From the NCBI RefSeq assembly GCF_016458235.1, contig NZ_JAEMHK010000016.1:1-64000 (forward strand): a stretch of 64,000 nt of DNA, written 5' to 3'. Numbering within the stretch: the first letter of the stretch is position 1; each line of letters starts with the position of its first letter. Shown piece by piece: positions 51,413 to 60,340 of the stretch. Source of the DNA: Geomonas propionica (lineage in GTDB: Bacteria > Desulfobacterota > Desulfuromonadia > Geobacterales > Geobacteraceae). Below the pieces are notes generated by a model, which had not been told where the DNA came from, did no database searches, and worked only from the letters and a program-made list of their open reading frames with translations. A program made the translations under genes and the position numbers.

Positions 51413-51815
51413 ATCTGCCTCCTGTTTTGTTTTGATGTTTACAACCTAATCAGCATAAAGCTGACAAATCACATGGTTTTTACTGCCACTCCACACCGGA
51501 CAAACCTGCTGTCTGACGGGGATTTATCGTGTTTCAGGGAAAAATTAGAACCGGATTCTACTTAAGGGAGACCACAGAGTCAACTAAAAACCCGCATCGG
51601 CCGCACCGGGCTCCCGTCACCGCTCCAGACCCTATTCTACTGCGCCTGGAGGGCGCTGAGCCGAGACTGCGGCGATGTATACAGTATGCAATCTAATCTG
51701 AACTTGCCGTTCACGTCAAGAATAAAAAGTTGTTTCGTGTTCCGGCGCGGGCTGACCCGAGGACGGCGGCCGGGGTTTATTCTGTTAAATTGGGTATTTT
51801 CATGAAGGGGAGACT
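51413..51815 (-). other. Long region upstream of the CoA-transferase gene
   Basis: About 400 bp without a credible gene. It holds an inverted repeat TCAGC-ATAAA-GCTGA (51450-51464) near the start codon, a weak hairpin with a T run near 51588-51610, and a palindrome at 51676-51690. A TTGACG with TAGATT 18 bp away is a possible but weak promoter just upstream of that palindrome. Confidence 0.4.
51676..51690. promoter_or_regulatory. Candidate GntR-type operator
   Basis: TGTATACAGTATGCA is a 15-bp palindrome around a central A with one mismatch. ATAC/GTAT half-sites are characteristic of GntR-family operators. It lies 264 bp upstream of the CoA-transferase start; the regulator is not in the window. 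Confidence 0.35.
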
Positions 51816-52075
51816 TTGAGCGCAGATGGAATTTTTCTTTTCAATTCTGCCGCTCTATGGGACGGCGTCGCGGCCGGCCGGGGCGGGGGCGCAACAGCGG
51901 GAAGAGGCTGCGCCGCGAGCCGCGGCCCAATGGGGCGCAGCCGCAGCGACATCTGTGGGCCGCGCGTCTTACACCAAAATAAAACAGAACGGAGGTGGCC
52001 GGCGGATCCGCCTTAGCGGCGCCGGGTGCGAGGCAGGTCCGCCCTGAGGCAGCCCGTCTGGCACCCGGCAAAGCG
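51816..52075. other. GC-rich region beyond the chemotaxis receptor gene
   Basis: Very high GC with a GCCGGGTGC/GCACCCGGC hairpin (about 52019-52068) just after the receptor stop, which may act in transcript ending. Plus-strand frames here (e.g. 51826-52047) are Ala/Gly/Arg-rich and look like GC artefacts. No gene is called. Confidence 0.4.
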
Positions 52076-54157
52076 TTACTTGGCGAGGTATCCGAGTCGG
52101 ACCGCCCCCCAGTGCCGGTTGTTCAGCATGATCGGGGTGGAGATGTCGTTCATGATCTCACCGGTATCCCTCATGTAGGTTTGCAGCAGGTACGGCTCCA
52201 TATTCTGGGCCGCCTTGAGCCCGGTCTTGTCGTCGAAGATCCGCTTGGTCCGGTTGTTCACCTTGTCCGTCTCCGCGTCGCCGGTGAGCGGCTTGGAGTA
52301 GCGCAGGTTGTGGCAGGGGACATAGCCGTGGTCATCGACGCAGATGGCGAAGAAAATGGTCCCCTTGCGTCCCAGGACTTCCTCCTGCACCGGAGAGACG
52401 TACTGGTCGAAGAAGCTGTCGAACGCGGTGTGGTATTTCTGCGGAGAGGTGTCGGCGATCGGGCGGTAGTTGCGGTCGAAGAGGTCGGCCATGGTGATCC
52501 TGCCCGACGCCACCCCCTGCTCTATGGTCGCGGTCAGCTTATCCCTCAACTCCGTGGCGAGAGCCTTCATCTCGTCGTGCCGGTTACCAACGCTGAATTT
52601 CCCCACCGTGGAGAAGATCTGCTCCGCCACCCGGGTCAGCTCGGTGAAGGCCCGGTCGCTTTCCAGCATGTCCTCGTGCACCCCGGAGGCGGAGCTGGAG
52701 ACGTTGTGGATCTTCTCTGCGATCTCGTTGGTGGTGGCGCTTTGCTCCTCGGTGGCTGAGGCGATCTGGTTGATGAGCTGCGCCGTCTCGCCTGCCAGCC
52801 CCAGAATCCGCTCCAAACACTCCTTGGCCGCCGCGGACTTCTCGACGCCGTCTTCCACGCGCCCCTGCTCCTCCGTGATCGAACGGGCCGCCTCGCGGCT
52901 CTCCATCTGGATGTTGGTGATGATCTTGGCGATTTCCTTGGTCGAGGTGGCCGTTTTCTCCGAAAGCATCTTCACCTCGTCGGCTACCACGGCGAAACCG
53001 CGCCCGTGCTCCCCGGCGCGGGCCGCCTCTATGGCGGCATTGAGGGCCAGGAGCTTGGTCTGGTCGGCGATGTCCTCGATGAGGACGATGATGTCTCCGA
53101 TCTGCGCCGACGACGTCTCCAACCGTTGCACGGTCCCCAGGGTCTGCGCCACATTCTCCCTGATCATGGTGATGGAATTGCAGGCGCTGTCCACCACGCT
53201 CATGCCGCGGTTGGCCGCCTCATCCACCTCGGAGGAGAACCCGGCAGCCTGGTGGGTGTTGCCGGCCACGACGTTCAAGGTCGCCGCCATCTCCTCCGTG
53301 GCTACCGCGACCGCCTCGGACCGCTGCTTCTGGTCCGCCGCCGAACTCACCGTCTTGGTGGCGCGGCTGGAGACATGGCACAGCGAGATCGAGATGCTCT
53401 CGGCCAGGTCGTAGAGCACCGTGATGGTCTCGCGCAGCTTGTGGACCAGGTGGTTGATGTGGCGCGCCAGGTCCCCGACCTCGTCGTCCGAGCGCACCGG
53501 GATTTCCTTGGTGAGGTCCCCCTCCCCTTCCGCGATGTCCTTGAGCTTCTCGGAGAAAAAGAGGATCTCCCGCATCACCGACTTCCGGAAGAAGAAGTAC
53601 ATCCCCCCCATCATGCAGATGAAGAAGACGCACCCCGCCCCCACCAGCAGGGCGATCATGTGGAGCGCACTCTGGTAGCCGTCCTCCAGGGAGGAGGTGA
53701 GCAAAACGGCTCCCAGGTACTTGTCTCCGGCGTCGTGGCACTGCTGACAGCGCTGCTCGTTCTTCATGGGGACCGCGGCACGCAGGGTGTGCACCCCACC
53801 GACCGTCTCGCGCCTCTCGACCCGTTTGCCGGTGGCGAAGCTTTCCGTGACGTCCTTGTCGACCGCCCCGGTGACCGGATCCTTGCCGTCCTTGCCGAAG
53901 ATCTGCAAGCCGAAGCCGAAGTTCTGGTCCTTGGCCGTCTTGGCCAGGTTCAGCACCGACTTGGAATCGTCCTTCATCATGAAAGACTTGATCTCGTCGA
54001 TGATGACCGCGGACATGGTGCGACTGCTCTGCTCCTGCAGCTTCATGGTGGAGCTGTACTGGAGCCAGATGGCGAGGCAACCCACGATGGCGATCCCCAC
54101 CAGGAGGTTCACACCGATGATCGCCAGGATCTTGTGCATCAGCTTGTTCTTGAACAT
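52076..54157 (-). CDS. Methyl-accepting chemotaxis protein with periplasmic c-haem motif and extra C-terminal sensor region
   Basis: 693 residues from ATG 54157 behind GGGAGGC. TM1 about 10-32; periplasmic domain with CQQCH (about 133-137), a CxxCH c-haem site; TM2 about 165-190; HAMP; signalling domain with the tip [23 protein letters not shown]; then about 160 further residues ([20 protein letters not shown] ... [13 protein letters not shown] ... [15 protein letters not shown]) resembling a Cache/PAS-type ligand domain placed after the signalling domain. Haem-containing receptors are known in Geobacter as redox sensors. A sigma-28 promoter lies 44 bp upstream, tying it to motility. Confidence 0.92.
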   Translation of the reverse strand: MFKNKLMHKILAIIGVNLLVGIAIVGCLAIWLQYSSTMKLQEQSSRTMSAVIIDEIKSFMMKDDSKSVLNLAKTAKDQNFGFGLQIFGKDGKDPVTGAVDKDVTESFATGKRVERRETVGGVHTLRAAVPMKNEQRCQQCHDAGDKYLGAVLLTSSLEDGYQSALHMIALLVGAGCVFFICMMGGMYFFFRKSVMREILFFSEKLKDIAEGEGDLTKEIPVRSDDEVGDLARHINHLVHKLRETITVLYDLAESISISLCHVSSRATKTVSSAADQKQRSEAVAVATEEMAATLNVVAGNTHQAAGFSSEVDEAANRGMSVVDSACNSITMIRENVAQTLGTVQRLETSSAQIGDIIVLIEDIADQTKLLALNAAIEAARAGEHGRGFAVVADEVKMLSEKTATSTKEIAKIITNIQMESREAARSITEEQGRVEDGVEKSAAAKECLERILGLAGETAQLINQIASATEEQSATTNEIAEKIHNVSSSASGVHEDMLESDRAFTELTRVAEQIFSTVGKFSVGNRHDEMKALATELRDKLTATIEQGVASGRITMADLFDRNYRPIADTSPQKYHTAFDSFFDQYVSPVQEEVLGRKGTIFFAICVDDHGYVPCHNLRYSKPLTGDAETDKVNNRTKRIFDDKTGLKAAQNMEPYLLQTYMRDTGEIMNDISTPIMLNNRHWGAVRLGYLAK

Positions 54158-54200
54158 CACGCCTCCCAATGGACCCCAGAGTCCTCTGTCATTAGTGGGA

Positions 54201-54227
54201 ATATCGGCAACTGCTACTGCATCTTTA
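54201..54227 (-). promoter_or_regulatory. Sigma-28 (FliA) promoter of the chemotaxis receptor
   Basis: Minus strand TAAA (54224-54227), 15-bp spacer, GCCGATAT (54201-54208). The consensus is TAAA-N15-GCCGATAA, so only the last base differs. Confidence 0.85.
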
Positions 54228-54364
54228 GAAACAGCGTTTACAATTATATAAATTTAATATTTAAACAATGTCACACACCGTACGCACTGCAGGGTTTTGA
54301 TTTCGGTCAAGAGCCGGTTATGCAAGGGATGGTATCATTGAAAGAAACGGCAAGGGAGGCAACC

Positions 54365-54805
54365 ATGCACGAGATAGACGAGCAGGAGCTGCACCGGCAA
54401 CTGGTACAGAACTGCAACGACGCGATCATCTTCTCTGACAGGGAGGGTTTGATCAGACTGTGGAACAAGGGAGCGGAAGAGATGCTGGGGTTCAGCGCCA
54501 AGGAGGCGCTCGGGCAGTCACTGGACATCTTCATCCCGGAAAACCAGCGCGCGCGCCACTGGGAAGGGTACTACCGCGTCATGGAAACCGGCAGCACGCG
54601 CTACGCGAAGGAGTTGCTGGCGGCCCCGGCCCTGAAAAAGGACGGCACGCGCATCTCTACCGAGTTCTCAATGACCATCATCAGGGACGCCGAGGGAAAG
54701 GTCGCCGGCACCGTGGCGGTGATGCGCGACGTGTCGGCCCGCTGGCAGAAGGAAAAGGCGCTACGGGCACGCCTGGCGGAACTGGAAAAGGCGCAGGACG
54801 CCTAG
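54365..54805 (+). CDS. Single-domain PAS sensor protein
   Basis: 146 residues from ATG 54365 behind GGGAGGC. One PAS domain (about 10-130): NCNDAIIFSDREGLIRLWNKGAEEMLGFSAKEALGQ, then the C-terminal PAC strand TVAVMRDVSARW. A short coiled C-terminus (KEKALRARLAELEKAQ) suggests dimerisation or partner contact. There is no output domain. It is divergent from the chemotaxis receptor (208 bp apart), so shared function is possible. The open frame upstream to 53006 is antisense to the receptor and is not coding. Confidence 0.85.
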   Translation: MHEIDEQELHRQLVQNCNDAIIFSDREGLIRLWNKGAEEMLGFSAKEALGQSLDIFIPENQRARHWEGYYRVMETGSTRYAKELLAAPALKKDGTRISTEFSMTIIRDAEGKVAGTVAVMRDVSARWQKEKALRARLAELEKAQDA

Positions 54806-54812
54806 CCGCTGA

Positions 54813-54850
54813 CAAAAAAGAGGGCGTCGGAGTTTTCCGGCGCCCTCTCT
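54813..54850 (-). terminator. Intrinsic terminator of bacterioferritin
   Basis: GAGGGCG and CGCCCTC arms (54820-54826, 54841-54847) with inner CGG/CCG pairing and TTTTTTG on the minus strand. Confidence 0.85.
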
Positions 54851-54875
54851 CTCATCCCGCTGCCCGGTACCCGCG

Positions 54876-55343
54876 TCAGCCGACCTGGTCGACCAGGTAA
54901 TTCTGCACCCCCATCTGCGAGATCTGGTCCAGCTGGGCCTCGATGTCGTCGATGTGATCCTCCTCCTGCTTGAGGATCGATTCCAGCAACTCCTTGGTGC
55001 CGTGGTCCCCCAACTCCATCGCCAGCTTGATGCTCTCGTTGTACCCCTTGATGGCGCTCTCCTCCAGGGCATGGTCGAACTGATGCATCTTCGGAATCTC
55101 CCCGCCGATGTGGATCGGGTCCAGCCTGCTCACGATGGGCCTCCCCTCCAGGAACAGTATCCGCTCGATCAGCTTCTCCGCGTGCTTCATCTCGGAGATG
55201 GCCCGCTCCCGAATGGCCGCGTAGAGCCTCTTGTAGCCCCAGTTCTCGCACATCTCCGCGTGCACCATGTACTGATTGGTGGCGGTTAGCTCCTCCGCCA
55301 GCCGGACGTTCAACTGCTCGATCACCCTCTCGTTTCCCTTCAT
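54876..55343 (-). CDS. bfr: Bacterioferritin
   Basis: 155 residues from ATG 55343 behind AAGGAGG. Four-helix ferritin-like fold with ferroxidase ligands in EELTATNQYMVHAEMCENWG (Glu about 18 and 51), ISEMKHAEKLIERILFLEG in which the Met is the haem-ligand position (about 52) and the Glu/His are iron ligands, and EEDHIDDIEAQLDQI (Glu/His about 127-130). It stores iron and protects against peroxide. Length normal. The gene stands alone with its own promoter and terminator. Confidence 0.95.
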   Translation of the reverse strand: MKGNERVIEQLNVRLAEELTATNQYMVHAEMCENWGYKRLYAAIRERAISEMKHAEKLIERILFLEGRPIVSRLDPIHIGGEIPKMHQFDHALEESAIKGYNESIKLAMELGDHGTKELLESILKQEEDHIDDIEAQLDQISQMGVQNYLVDQVG

Positions 55344-55453
55344 GGTCGACCTCCTTTTGGGCACCCCGAGCACTGCGGAGCGCGTTTCGCTTCCGGCAAC
55401 CGAAAGGGTGCGCCGGCTAAATTGGTTAATTTGTTCTAATTTTGAACGAATAG

Positions 55454-55481
55454 ATTATACCCATGTCGGCTGGGTTGGCAA
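55454..55481 (-). promoter_or_regulatory. Promoter of bfr
   Basis: TTGCCA (55476-55481), 16-bp spacer, TATAAT (55454-55459). The AT-rich inverted repeat TTGTTC-N7-GAACGAA (55431-55450) immediately follows the -10 and may be an operator for an iron or redox regulator. Confidence 0.7.
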
Positions 55482-55591
55482 TTCCTGCCTCCCCCCCAAT
55501 CAAGATCTTTATTAATCCATTTCTGCAAAGGCTTATCTGAGAATTTCTGGCAGGGAGTCGAGTGCCGACCACTAGGAATACACGTGGCATG

Positions 55592-55630
55592 GAGTCCCCC
55601 CCTTTTGCGAAGGGGGGACAGGGGGGATTT
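55592..55630 (-). repeat. G-rich palindromic repeat (family P1, reverse orientation)
   Basis: GAGTCCCCCCCTTTTGCGAA then GGGGGGACAGGGGGGATTT, the reverse of the copy at 27091-27128. Together with the next copy it occupies much of the 540-bp gap between bfr and uraA, where I see no gene. Confidence 0.8.
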
Positions 55631-55729
55631 GCTCTTAGCTACACACCAGCACCATCTCGTCCTGAACCGAAGCTATGAGCTCCGGGGATGCCTCCCTTAA
55701 ACAAGGGACTGCGTAGTTTACCCAACGGC

Positions 55730-55766
55730 AAATCCCCTCTGTCTCCCCTTCGCAAAGGGGAGGACG
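55730..55766 (+). repeat. G-rich palindromic repeat (family P1)
   Basis: AAATCCCCTCTGTCTCCCC then TTCGCAAAGGGGAGGACG, more diverged than other copies; arm changes are compensated (CTCCCC/GGGGAG), so the hairpin is conserved. Confidence 0.8.
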
Positions 55767-55820
55767 CGAGGTGGCCAGTTCAGGGGGGGGCGAGTTCAAG
55801 GGATGGGCGCGCGCAAGACG

Positions 55821-55852
55821 CAAAAACGCCGCCCCACTGGCGCGGGGCGGCG
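55821..55852 (-). terminator. Intrinsic terminator of uraA
   Basis: ACGCCGCCCC and GGGGCGGCGT arms with TTTTTGCG on the minus strand, about 30 bp past the uraA stop. Confidence 0.85.
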
Positions 55853-55883
55853 TACGGTTTTGCTGCAGGCGTCGGTAAGGAAA

Positions 55884-57164
55884 CTACGCCACGGTCTCCT
55901 CGGGCTCTTCCTCGACGGCGTCGCCGCCCATCGGGGCGGCCTCCCCTTTCGGGAGCAGGAGATTCAAAAGGATGGCGGCGATGCCGCACAGGCTCACGCC
56001 GTGCAGGTGCTGGCCGGCCACGTTGACGCTGAGCCCGCCGATACCGAAGACCAGCACCAGCGACACGATGATCAGGTTGCGCGGGCGGTGCATGTCGACC
56101 TGGGCGTGAATCAGGGTGTTCAGACCGACCGAGGCGATGGAGCCGAACAGCAGCATCATGATCCCCCCCATGACCGGCGCCGGGATGGACTGCAGGATGG
56201 CGTTGAACTTGCCGAAGAAGGCCATCACCATCGCGAAGCCGGCGGCCCAGGTCATGATGACCGGGTTGTAGCAGCGGGTGATCATGACGGCGCCGGTGAC
56301 CTCGGCGTAGGTGGTTACCGGGGGGCCGCCCACGAGGGCCGCGGCGCAGACCGCCAGGCCGTCCCCCAGCATGGTGCGATGCAGGCCCGGCTTCACGGTG
56401 TAGTCCTTGCCGGTCACCGCGCCGATGGCGACCACGTCACCCACGTGCTCGATGGCGGGCGCCAGGGCAACCGGGATCATGAACAGGACCGCGGACCAGT
56501 TCCACTCCGGCGTCGTGAATTTGGGCACCTCGAGCCAGGGAGCGGCGGCTATCTTGGAGAAGTCGACCAGGCCGAGGAAGATGGAGACGACGTAGCCCAC
56601 GGCGACACCCGAGAGTACCGGCAACAGCCGGAAGATGCCGCGGGCGCGCACCGCCACGGTGGCGGTAGTGGCAAGCGAGATGCCGGCCACGAGGAGCGCG
56701 GTGTTGTAGTCGACCAGGACCGCCTTGCCGTCGCCGGTCTTGCCCATGGCCATGTTGACCGCCACGTTGGCGAGTCCCAGGCCGATGATCATGATGATGG
56801 GACCTACCACGACCGGCGGCATGATGCGGTGTACGAAGTCGGCGCCGCGCAGGTAGATGGCGAGCGAGAAGGCGAGGTAGAGCCAACCGGCGGCGAAGAG
56901 CCCACCCATGGTGGAGGGGAGGCCCCAGGTCTGCACGCTATAGATGATGGGCGCGATGAAGGCGAACGAGGAGCCCAGGAAGATGGGGACCTGCCGCTTG
57001 GTGCAGAGCTGAAAGATGAGGGTGCCCATACCCGCGCCCAGGAGGGCCATGCTCGGGTTCAGACCGGTGAGGATCGGTACCAGCACCAGCGCGCCGAAGG
57101 CGACAAAAAGGATCTGCGCGCCGGACAGCGCCTGGCGCCAGACCGGTTCTTTTACTTCAGACAT
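55884..57164 (-). CDS. uraA: Uracil permease (NCS2 family)
   Basis: 426 residues with about 14 membrane segments. NCS2 features: QLCTKRQVPIFLGSSFAFIAP, PVVVGPIIMIIGLGLANVAV (signature region), and a substrate-binding Glu/His region around IPVALAPAIEHVGDVVAIGAVTG and GGPPVTTYAEVTGA. The pairing with upp (64 bp upstream) argues for uracil rather than xanthine as substrate. Proton-coupled uptake is expected from the family. Confidence 0.92.
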   Translation of the reverse strand: MSEVKEPVWRQALSGAQILFVAFGALVLVPILTGLNPSMALLGAGMGTLIFQLCTKRQVPIFLGSSFAFIAPIIYSVQTWGLPSTMGGLFAAGWLYLAFSLAIYLRGADFVHRIMPPVVVGPIIMIIGLGLANVAVNMAMGKTGDGKAVLVDYNTALLVAGISLATTATVAVRARGIFRLLPVLSGVAVGYVVSIFLGLVDFSKIAAAPWLEVPKFTTPEWNWSAVLFMIPVALAPAIEHVGDVVAIGAVTGKDYTVKPGLHRTMLGDGLAVCAAALVGGPPVTTYAEVTGAVMITRCYNPVIMTWAAGFAMVMAFFGKFNAILQSIPAPVMGGIMMLLFGSIASVGLNTLIHAQVDMHRPRNLIIVSLVLVFGIGGLSVNVAGQHLHGVSLCGIAAILLNLLLPKGEAAPMGGDAVEEEPEETVA

Positions 57165-57227
57165 GCAATTGACCTCGCTTGGAAGATGATACGGAGGGGG
57201 CCCCCCCGCTAAGGTGCAGCAGGGGCG

Positions 57228-57857
57228 CTACTTGGTGCCGAAGATCTTGTCTCCGGCGTCGCCGAGCCCGGGGAGGATGTAGCCGTGCTCGTTGAGCCGC
57301 TGGTCGATGGCGGCCACGTAGATGTCGATGTCGGGATAGGCCGAAGTGATCTTCTGGAGCCCCTCCGGTGCCGCGACCAGGCAGAGCACGCGGATCAGGC
57401 GGCAGCCGCTCTTCTTGAGCATCTCGATGGTGGCGGCCATGGAGCCGCCGGTGGCGAGCATGGGATCGATGATCAGCGCGAGGCGCTCGTCCAGCTTCCC
57501 TACGAAGCGCTCGAAGTAGGTATGCGCCTCAAGGGTCTCCTCGTTTCTGGCCAGTCCCACCACGCTCACCTTCGCGTTGGGGATCATGTCCAGCACCCCT
57601 TCCAGCATGCCGATGCCGGCGCGCAGGATGGGAACCACAGTCACCTTCTTCCCCTTGATCTGCTGGATGTCGATGCTGCTGCCGTCCCAGCCGGTGATGG
57701 AGCGCGCTTCCAACGGGAAGTCGCGGGTGGCCTCGTAGGCGAGCAGGCAGGCGATCTCGGCGGTGAGTTCACGGAACTTCTTGGTGCTGATGCCGGACTC
57801 GCGCATCAGCCCGATCTTGTGCTTCACCAGGGGGTGGTTTACTTCATGGACGCTCAT
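57228..57857 (-). CDS. upp: Uracil phosphoribosyltransferase
   Basis: 209 residues. Converts uracil and PRPP to UMP. Motifs: [31 protein letters not shown] at the N-terminus, [24 protein letters not shown] loop [19 protein letters not shown], and C-terminal [17 protein letters not shown] (uracil binding). First gene of the upp-uraA salvage operon; GGGAGAGGCAG ribosome site. Upstream promoter not clear (a TTGTTT/TATGGT pair at 17 bp is weak). Confidence 0.97.
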   Translation of the reverse strand: MSVHEVNHPLVKHKIGLMRESGISTKKFRELTAEIACLLAYEATRDFPLEARSITGWDGSSIDIQQIKGKKVTVVPILRAGIGMLEGVLDMIPNAKVSVVGLARNEETLEAHTYFERFVGKLDERLALIIDPMLATGGSMAATIEMLKKSGCRLIRVLCLVAAPEGLQKITSAYPDIDIYVAAIDQRLNEHGYILPGLGDAGDKIFGTK

Positions 57858-58069
57858 CTGCCTCTCCCATCTAAAATTTTGGCCTTACCATACCGGATTT
57901 TATGTCTGCAAACAAGCAGTTACGCATTAGACGGAGCCAATCGGGAGGGGGTGTTTGATATGGTCGGACAACTTTCGGGCGGGCTGCTCTGAACGGGTAC
58001 GCCGCCAGAGGCGAGAGCCAACGGGGGCGAAAAAACCGCCAGTGGTCCCGGAGTTCAGGGGATGCGAGG

Positions 58070-58906
58070 CTAGATATGACGGTAGGAGAGGACGCGCAGA
58101 CCGTTCCAGACGCCGAAGGCGAGAACGGCCAGGGTGACCAGAAGACAGGCGAGAGCCGCCACGCGGTGCAGCGAAGTCTCGGGGCGCCGCTCCCGGTAGC
58201 CCAGCAGCTTGGCGGCGATGATGCCGCCGACGATGCCGCCGCCATGCCCCCAGTTGTTGATGCCGGGCATGATCAGGCCGAAGACGACCAGGCTGATCAA
58301 CCACCCGCTCACTTCGCGCGAGACGGCTTGGCCGTAATTGCCGCCGCGGCTCTTGCCAAAATAGAACAGGGCGCCGATCAGGCCGCAGACCGCCGCCGAA
58401 GCGCCGATGGTGAAGGGGACGCCGGCCGCCACGGAGAGGAGGTATCCCGCGACACCGCTTGCCGTGTAGATGACGAACATGCGGCTCGCGCCGAACTCCG
58501 CGCAGACCCAGGGTCCGATCTGGCGCAGCGCCATCATGTTGAACAGGATGTGCATCGCCCCGCCGTGCAGGTAGTTGGCGGAGACGAGCGTCCAGAGGCC
58601 GTAGCGGAAAACGGGGTAGGTCCCGGTGGCCCCCAGCAGCGCCAGGCTGTTGTCGTCCGGGGACAGGAAGCCGAAGATCCCCCCGCCGAGCGTGCTCTTG
58701 CTGGAGATCAGCAGCGAAAGGAGGTAGTAGAGCACGTTGGCGACGATAATGCCGTTAATGATGAGGTCGCCCCCCCGTTCGCCATGCACCACCTCGATCA
58801 CCCTGCCGCCGGAAGGGGGCAGCGCGGCGCCGCACCAAAGGCAGGAGGAATATCTGGCGTCGGTGGCGCGTCCACATTGGGGACAGGTGATGGAGGGGTG
58901 AGCCAT
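58070..58906 (-). CDS. Rhomboid-family intramembrane serine protease with N-terminal zinc ribbon
   Basis: 278 residues. N-terminal CPQCGRATDARYSSCLWCG (about 9-27) is a four-cysteine zinc ribbon. Then six to seven membrane segments with FRYGLWTLVSANYLHGGAMHILFNMMAL, the catalytic Ser in FTIGASAAVCGLIGAL (about residue 169; GASx instead of the common GASG) and the catalytic His in NNWGHGGGIVGGI (about 222). It should cleave membrane proteins; the substrate is unknown. Alone between upp and the dehydrogenase cluster. Confidence 0.9.
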   Translation of the reverse strand: MAHPSITCPQCGRATDARYSSCLWCGAALPPSGGRVIEVVHGERGGDLIINGIIVANVLYYLLSLLISSKSTLGGGIFGFLSPDDNSLALLGATGTYPVFRYGLWTLVSANYLHGGAMHILFNMMALRQIGPWVCAEFGASRMFVIYTASGVAGYLLSVAAGVPFTIGASAAVCGLIGALFYFGKSRGGNYGQAVSREVSGWLISLVVFGLIMPGINNWGHGGGIVGGIIAAKLLGYRERRPETSLHRVAALACLLVTLAVLAFGVWNGLRVLSYRHI

Positions 58907-58991
58907 TTCGGGATACCTCTGAGAAAGATTGCGCGCCCCACTCTACCATTTTCATTGCAGAAAACAACAACGAGGTTGCAGGCGCGGCCTT

Positions 58992-60302
58992 TTAGCCGCA
59001 GTCGAGGAACAACAGGGCGGGGTCTTCCAGGTAACGCAGCACCCTCCCGAGGAACCTGGCGGCGTCGGCGCCGTCGGTGGCCCGGTGGTCGAAGGTGAGG
59101 GAAAGGGGCAGGATCTTCCTGATGACGATCTGGCCGCGGTGCACCCAGGGACGCTCGACGATGCGCCCGAATCCCATGATGGCGACGTCGGGCCAGTTGA
59201 TGATGGGGGTGGCGAAGGTGCCGCCGAAGTGCCCGTAATTGGTGATGGTGAAGCTGCTGCCGCGCAGTTCCTCCAGGGTGATGCTCCGTTCGCGCGCCTT
59301 GCGTCCCAGCTCCTGGATCGCCTGCGCCAGCTCGATGATGCTCTTCTGGTCCACATCCCGGATCACCGGGACCATGAGCCCTTCCGGCGTGTCCACCGCA
59401 ATGCCGAAATGGTAGTGCCGCTTCAACACCAACTCCTGGGCTTCGTCGTCGACGGACGCGTTCAGGAGCGGGTGGTCCTTCAGCGCGTGCTGCACGGCTT
59501 TCATGAAGAAGGGCAGGAAGGTGAGATGGGTACCGCGCGATTCGACCTCCCCCTGCTCCCGGATTCGCATCTCGAAGATGTCGGTGATGTCCACCTCTTC
59601 CATGCTGGTCACGAAGGCCGTGGTCCTCTGTGAGGCGGCCACGTTGCGGGCGATGGTGCGGCGCAGGCCGCGCAAAGGGACCCGCTCTTCCACCCCGGCG
59701 CCCCCCATGACCCTGGCGGCGGGAGGAAGCTGGCGGTCGAGGTCTTCGGGCCTGATGCAGCCGCGCGGGCCGCTCCCCTTGACGCTCTTAAGGTCGATGC
59801 CGCGCTCGCGCGCCAGCTTGCGCACCATCGGCGTCGCCAGCCCCTCGAACTCGCCGGAAGTCGCCGAGGCTGGAGGCTCCGCCGCCTCCGGCAGCGAGCC
59901 GACCATACCGACCGATGCCGGGCGCGGTTCATCCTCCGCCTCGGGAAGCGATCCTACGATGCCGACCGAAGCTGGCCGGGGTGGCTGCCCCTGCCCCTGC
60001 CCCTGTGATGACGATGACGACGGCGCCGGCGGGGACGCACCCGGCGACTGTAGCCCTTGGTCCTCGCGTTCGGCCAGGGTCAGCAGGATATCGCCCACCT
60101 TGACCGTGGCCCCTTCCTGATGGCGCAGTCCCGACACGACACCGGCGCGCGGCGAGGGGACCTCGACCACCGCCTTGTCCGTCTCCACCTCCAAAAGCGG
60201 CTGGTGTTCGCGGACCACATCCCCAGCGGCGACCAGCCAGCGGCGCAGCTCCACCTCGGCGATCCCTTCGCCCAGATCCGGAAGCTTGAAGTCGAAAGGC
60301 AT
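58992..60302 (-). CDS. Dihydrolipoamide acyltransferase, E2 of a 2-oxoacid dehydrogenase
   Basis: 436 residues from ATG 60302 behind AAGGAG. One lipoyl domain (about 1-77, lysine in EVETDKAVVEVPS), a flexible linker rich in Ser/Gln/Gly/Pro with a duplicated PRPASVG(I/M)VGSLPEA unit (about 108-143), a peripheral-subunit-binding domain (TPMVRKLARERGIDLKSVKGSGPRG) and the catalytic acyltransferase domain ending TFDHRATDGADAARFL (catalytic His/Asp). The substrate could be pyruvate, branched-chain 2-oxoacids or acetoin; sequence alone does not decide. Confidence 0.92.
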   Translation of the reverse strand: MPFDFKLPDLGEGIAEVELRRWLVAAGDVVREHQPLLEVETDKAVVEVPSPRAGVVSGLRHQEGATVKVGDILLTLAEREDQGLQSPGASPPAPSSSSSQGQGQGQPPRPASVGIVGSLPEAEDEPRPASVGMVGSLPEAAEPPASATSGEFEGLATPMVRKLARERGIDLKSVKGSGPRGCIRPEDLDRQLPPAARVMGGAGVEERVPLRGLRRTIARNVAASQRTTAFVTSMEEVDITDIFEMRIREQGEVESRGTHLTFLPFFMKAVQHALKDHPLLNASVDDEAQELVLKRHYHFGIAVDTPEGLMVPVIRDVDQKSIIELAQAIQELGRKARERSITLEELRGSSFTITNYGHFGGTFATPIINWPDVAIMGFGRIVERPWVHRGQIVIRKILPLSLTFDHRATDGADAARFLGRVLRYLEDPALLFLDCG

Positions 60303-60340
60303 GCGCTTTTCTCCTTGAAATTCGATAGGCCCGACATAGC

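Noticed and set aside
51826-52047. 73-codon plus-strand frame beginning MEFFFSILPLYG
   Set aside because: A possible ribosome site exists, but the product is Ala/Gly/Arg-rich from extreme GC, and it ends in a hairpin region after the receptor gene.
52019-52068. Riboswitch (c-di-GMP or other) after the receptor gene
   Set aside because: A GCCGGGTGC/GCACCCGGC hairpin exists, but it lies downstream of the receptor and not upstream of any gene in that orientation, and the conserved GEMM core sequences are not found.
53006-54364. Upstream part of a 599-codon plus-strand frame ending in the PAS gene
   Set aside because: It is antisense to the chemotaxis receptor and contains no recognisable domain; the PAS domain begins only after the ATG at 54365 with its own ribosome site.
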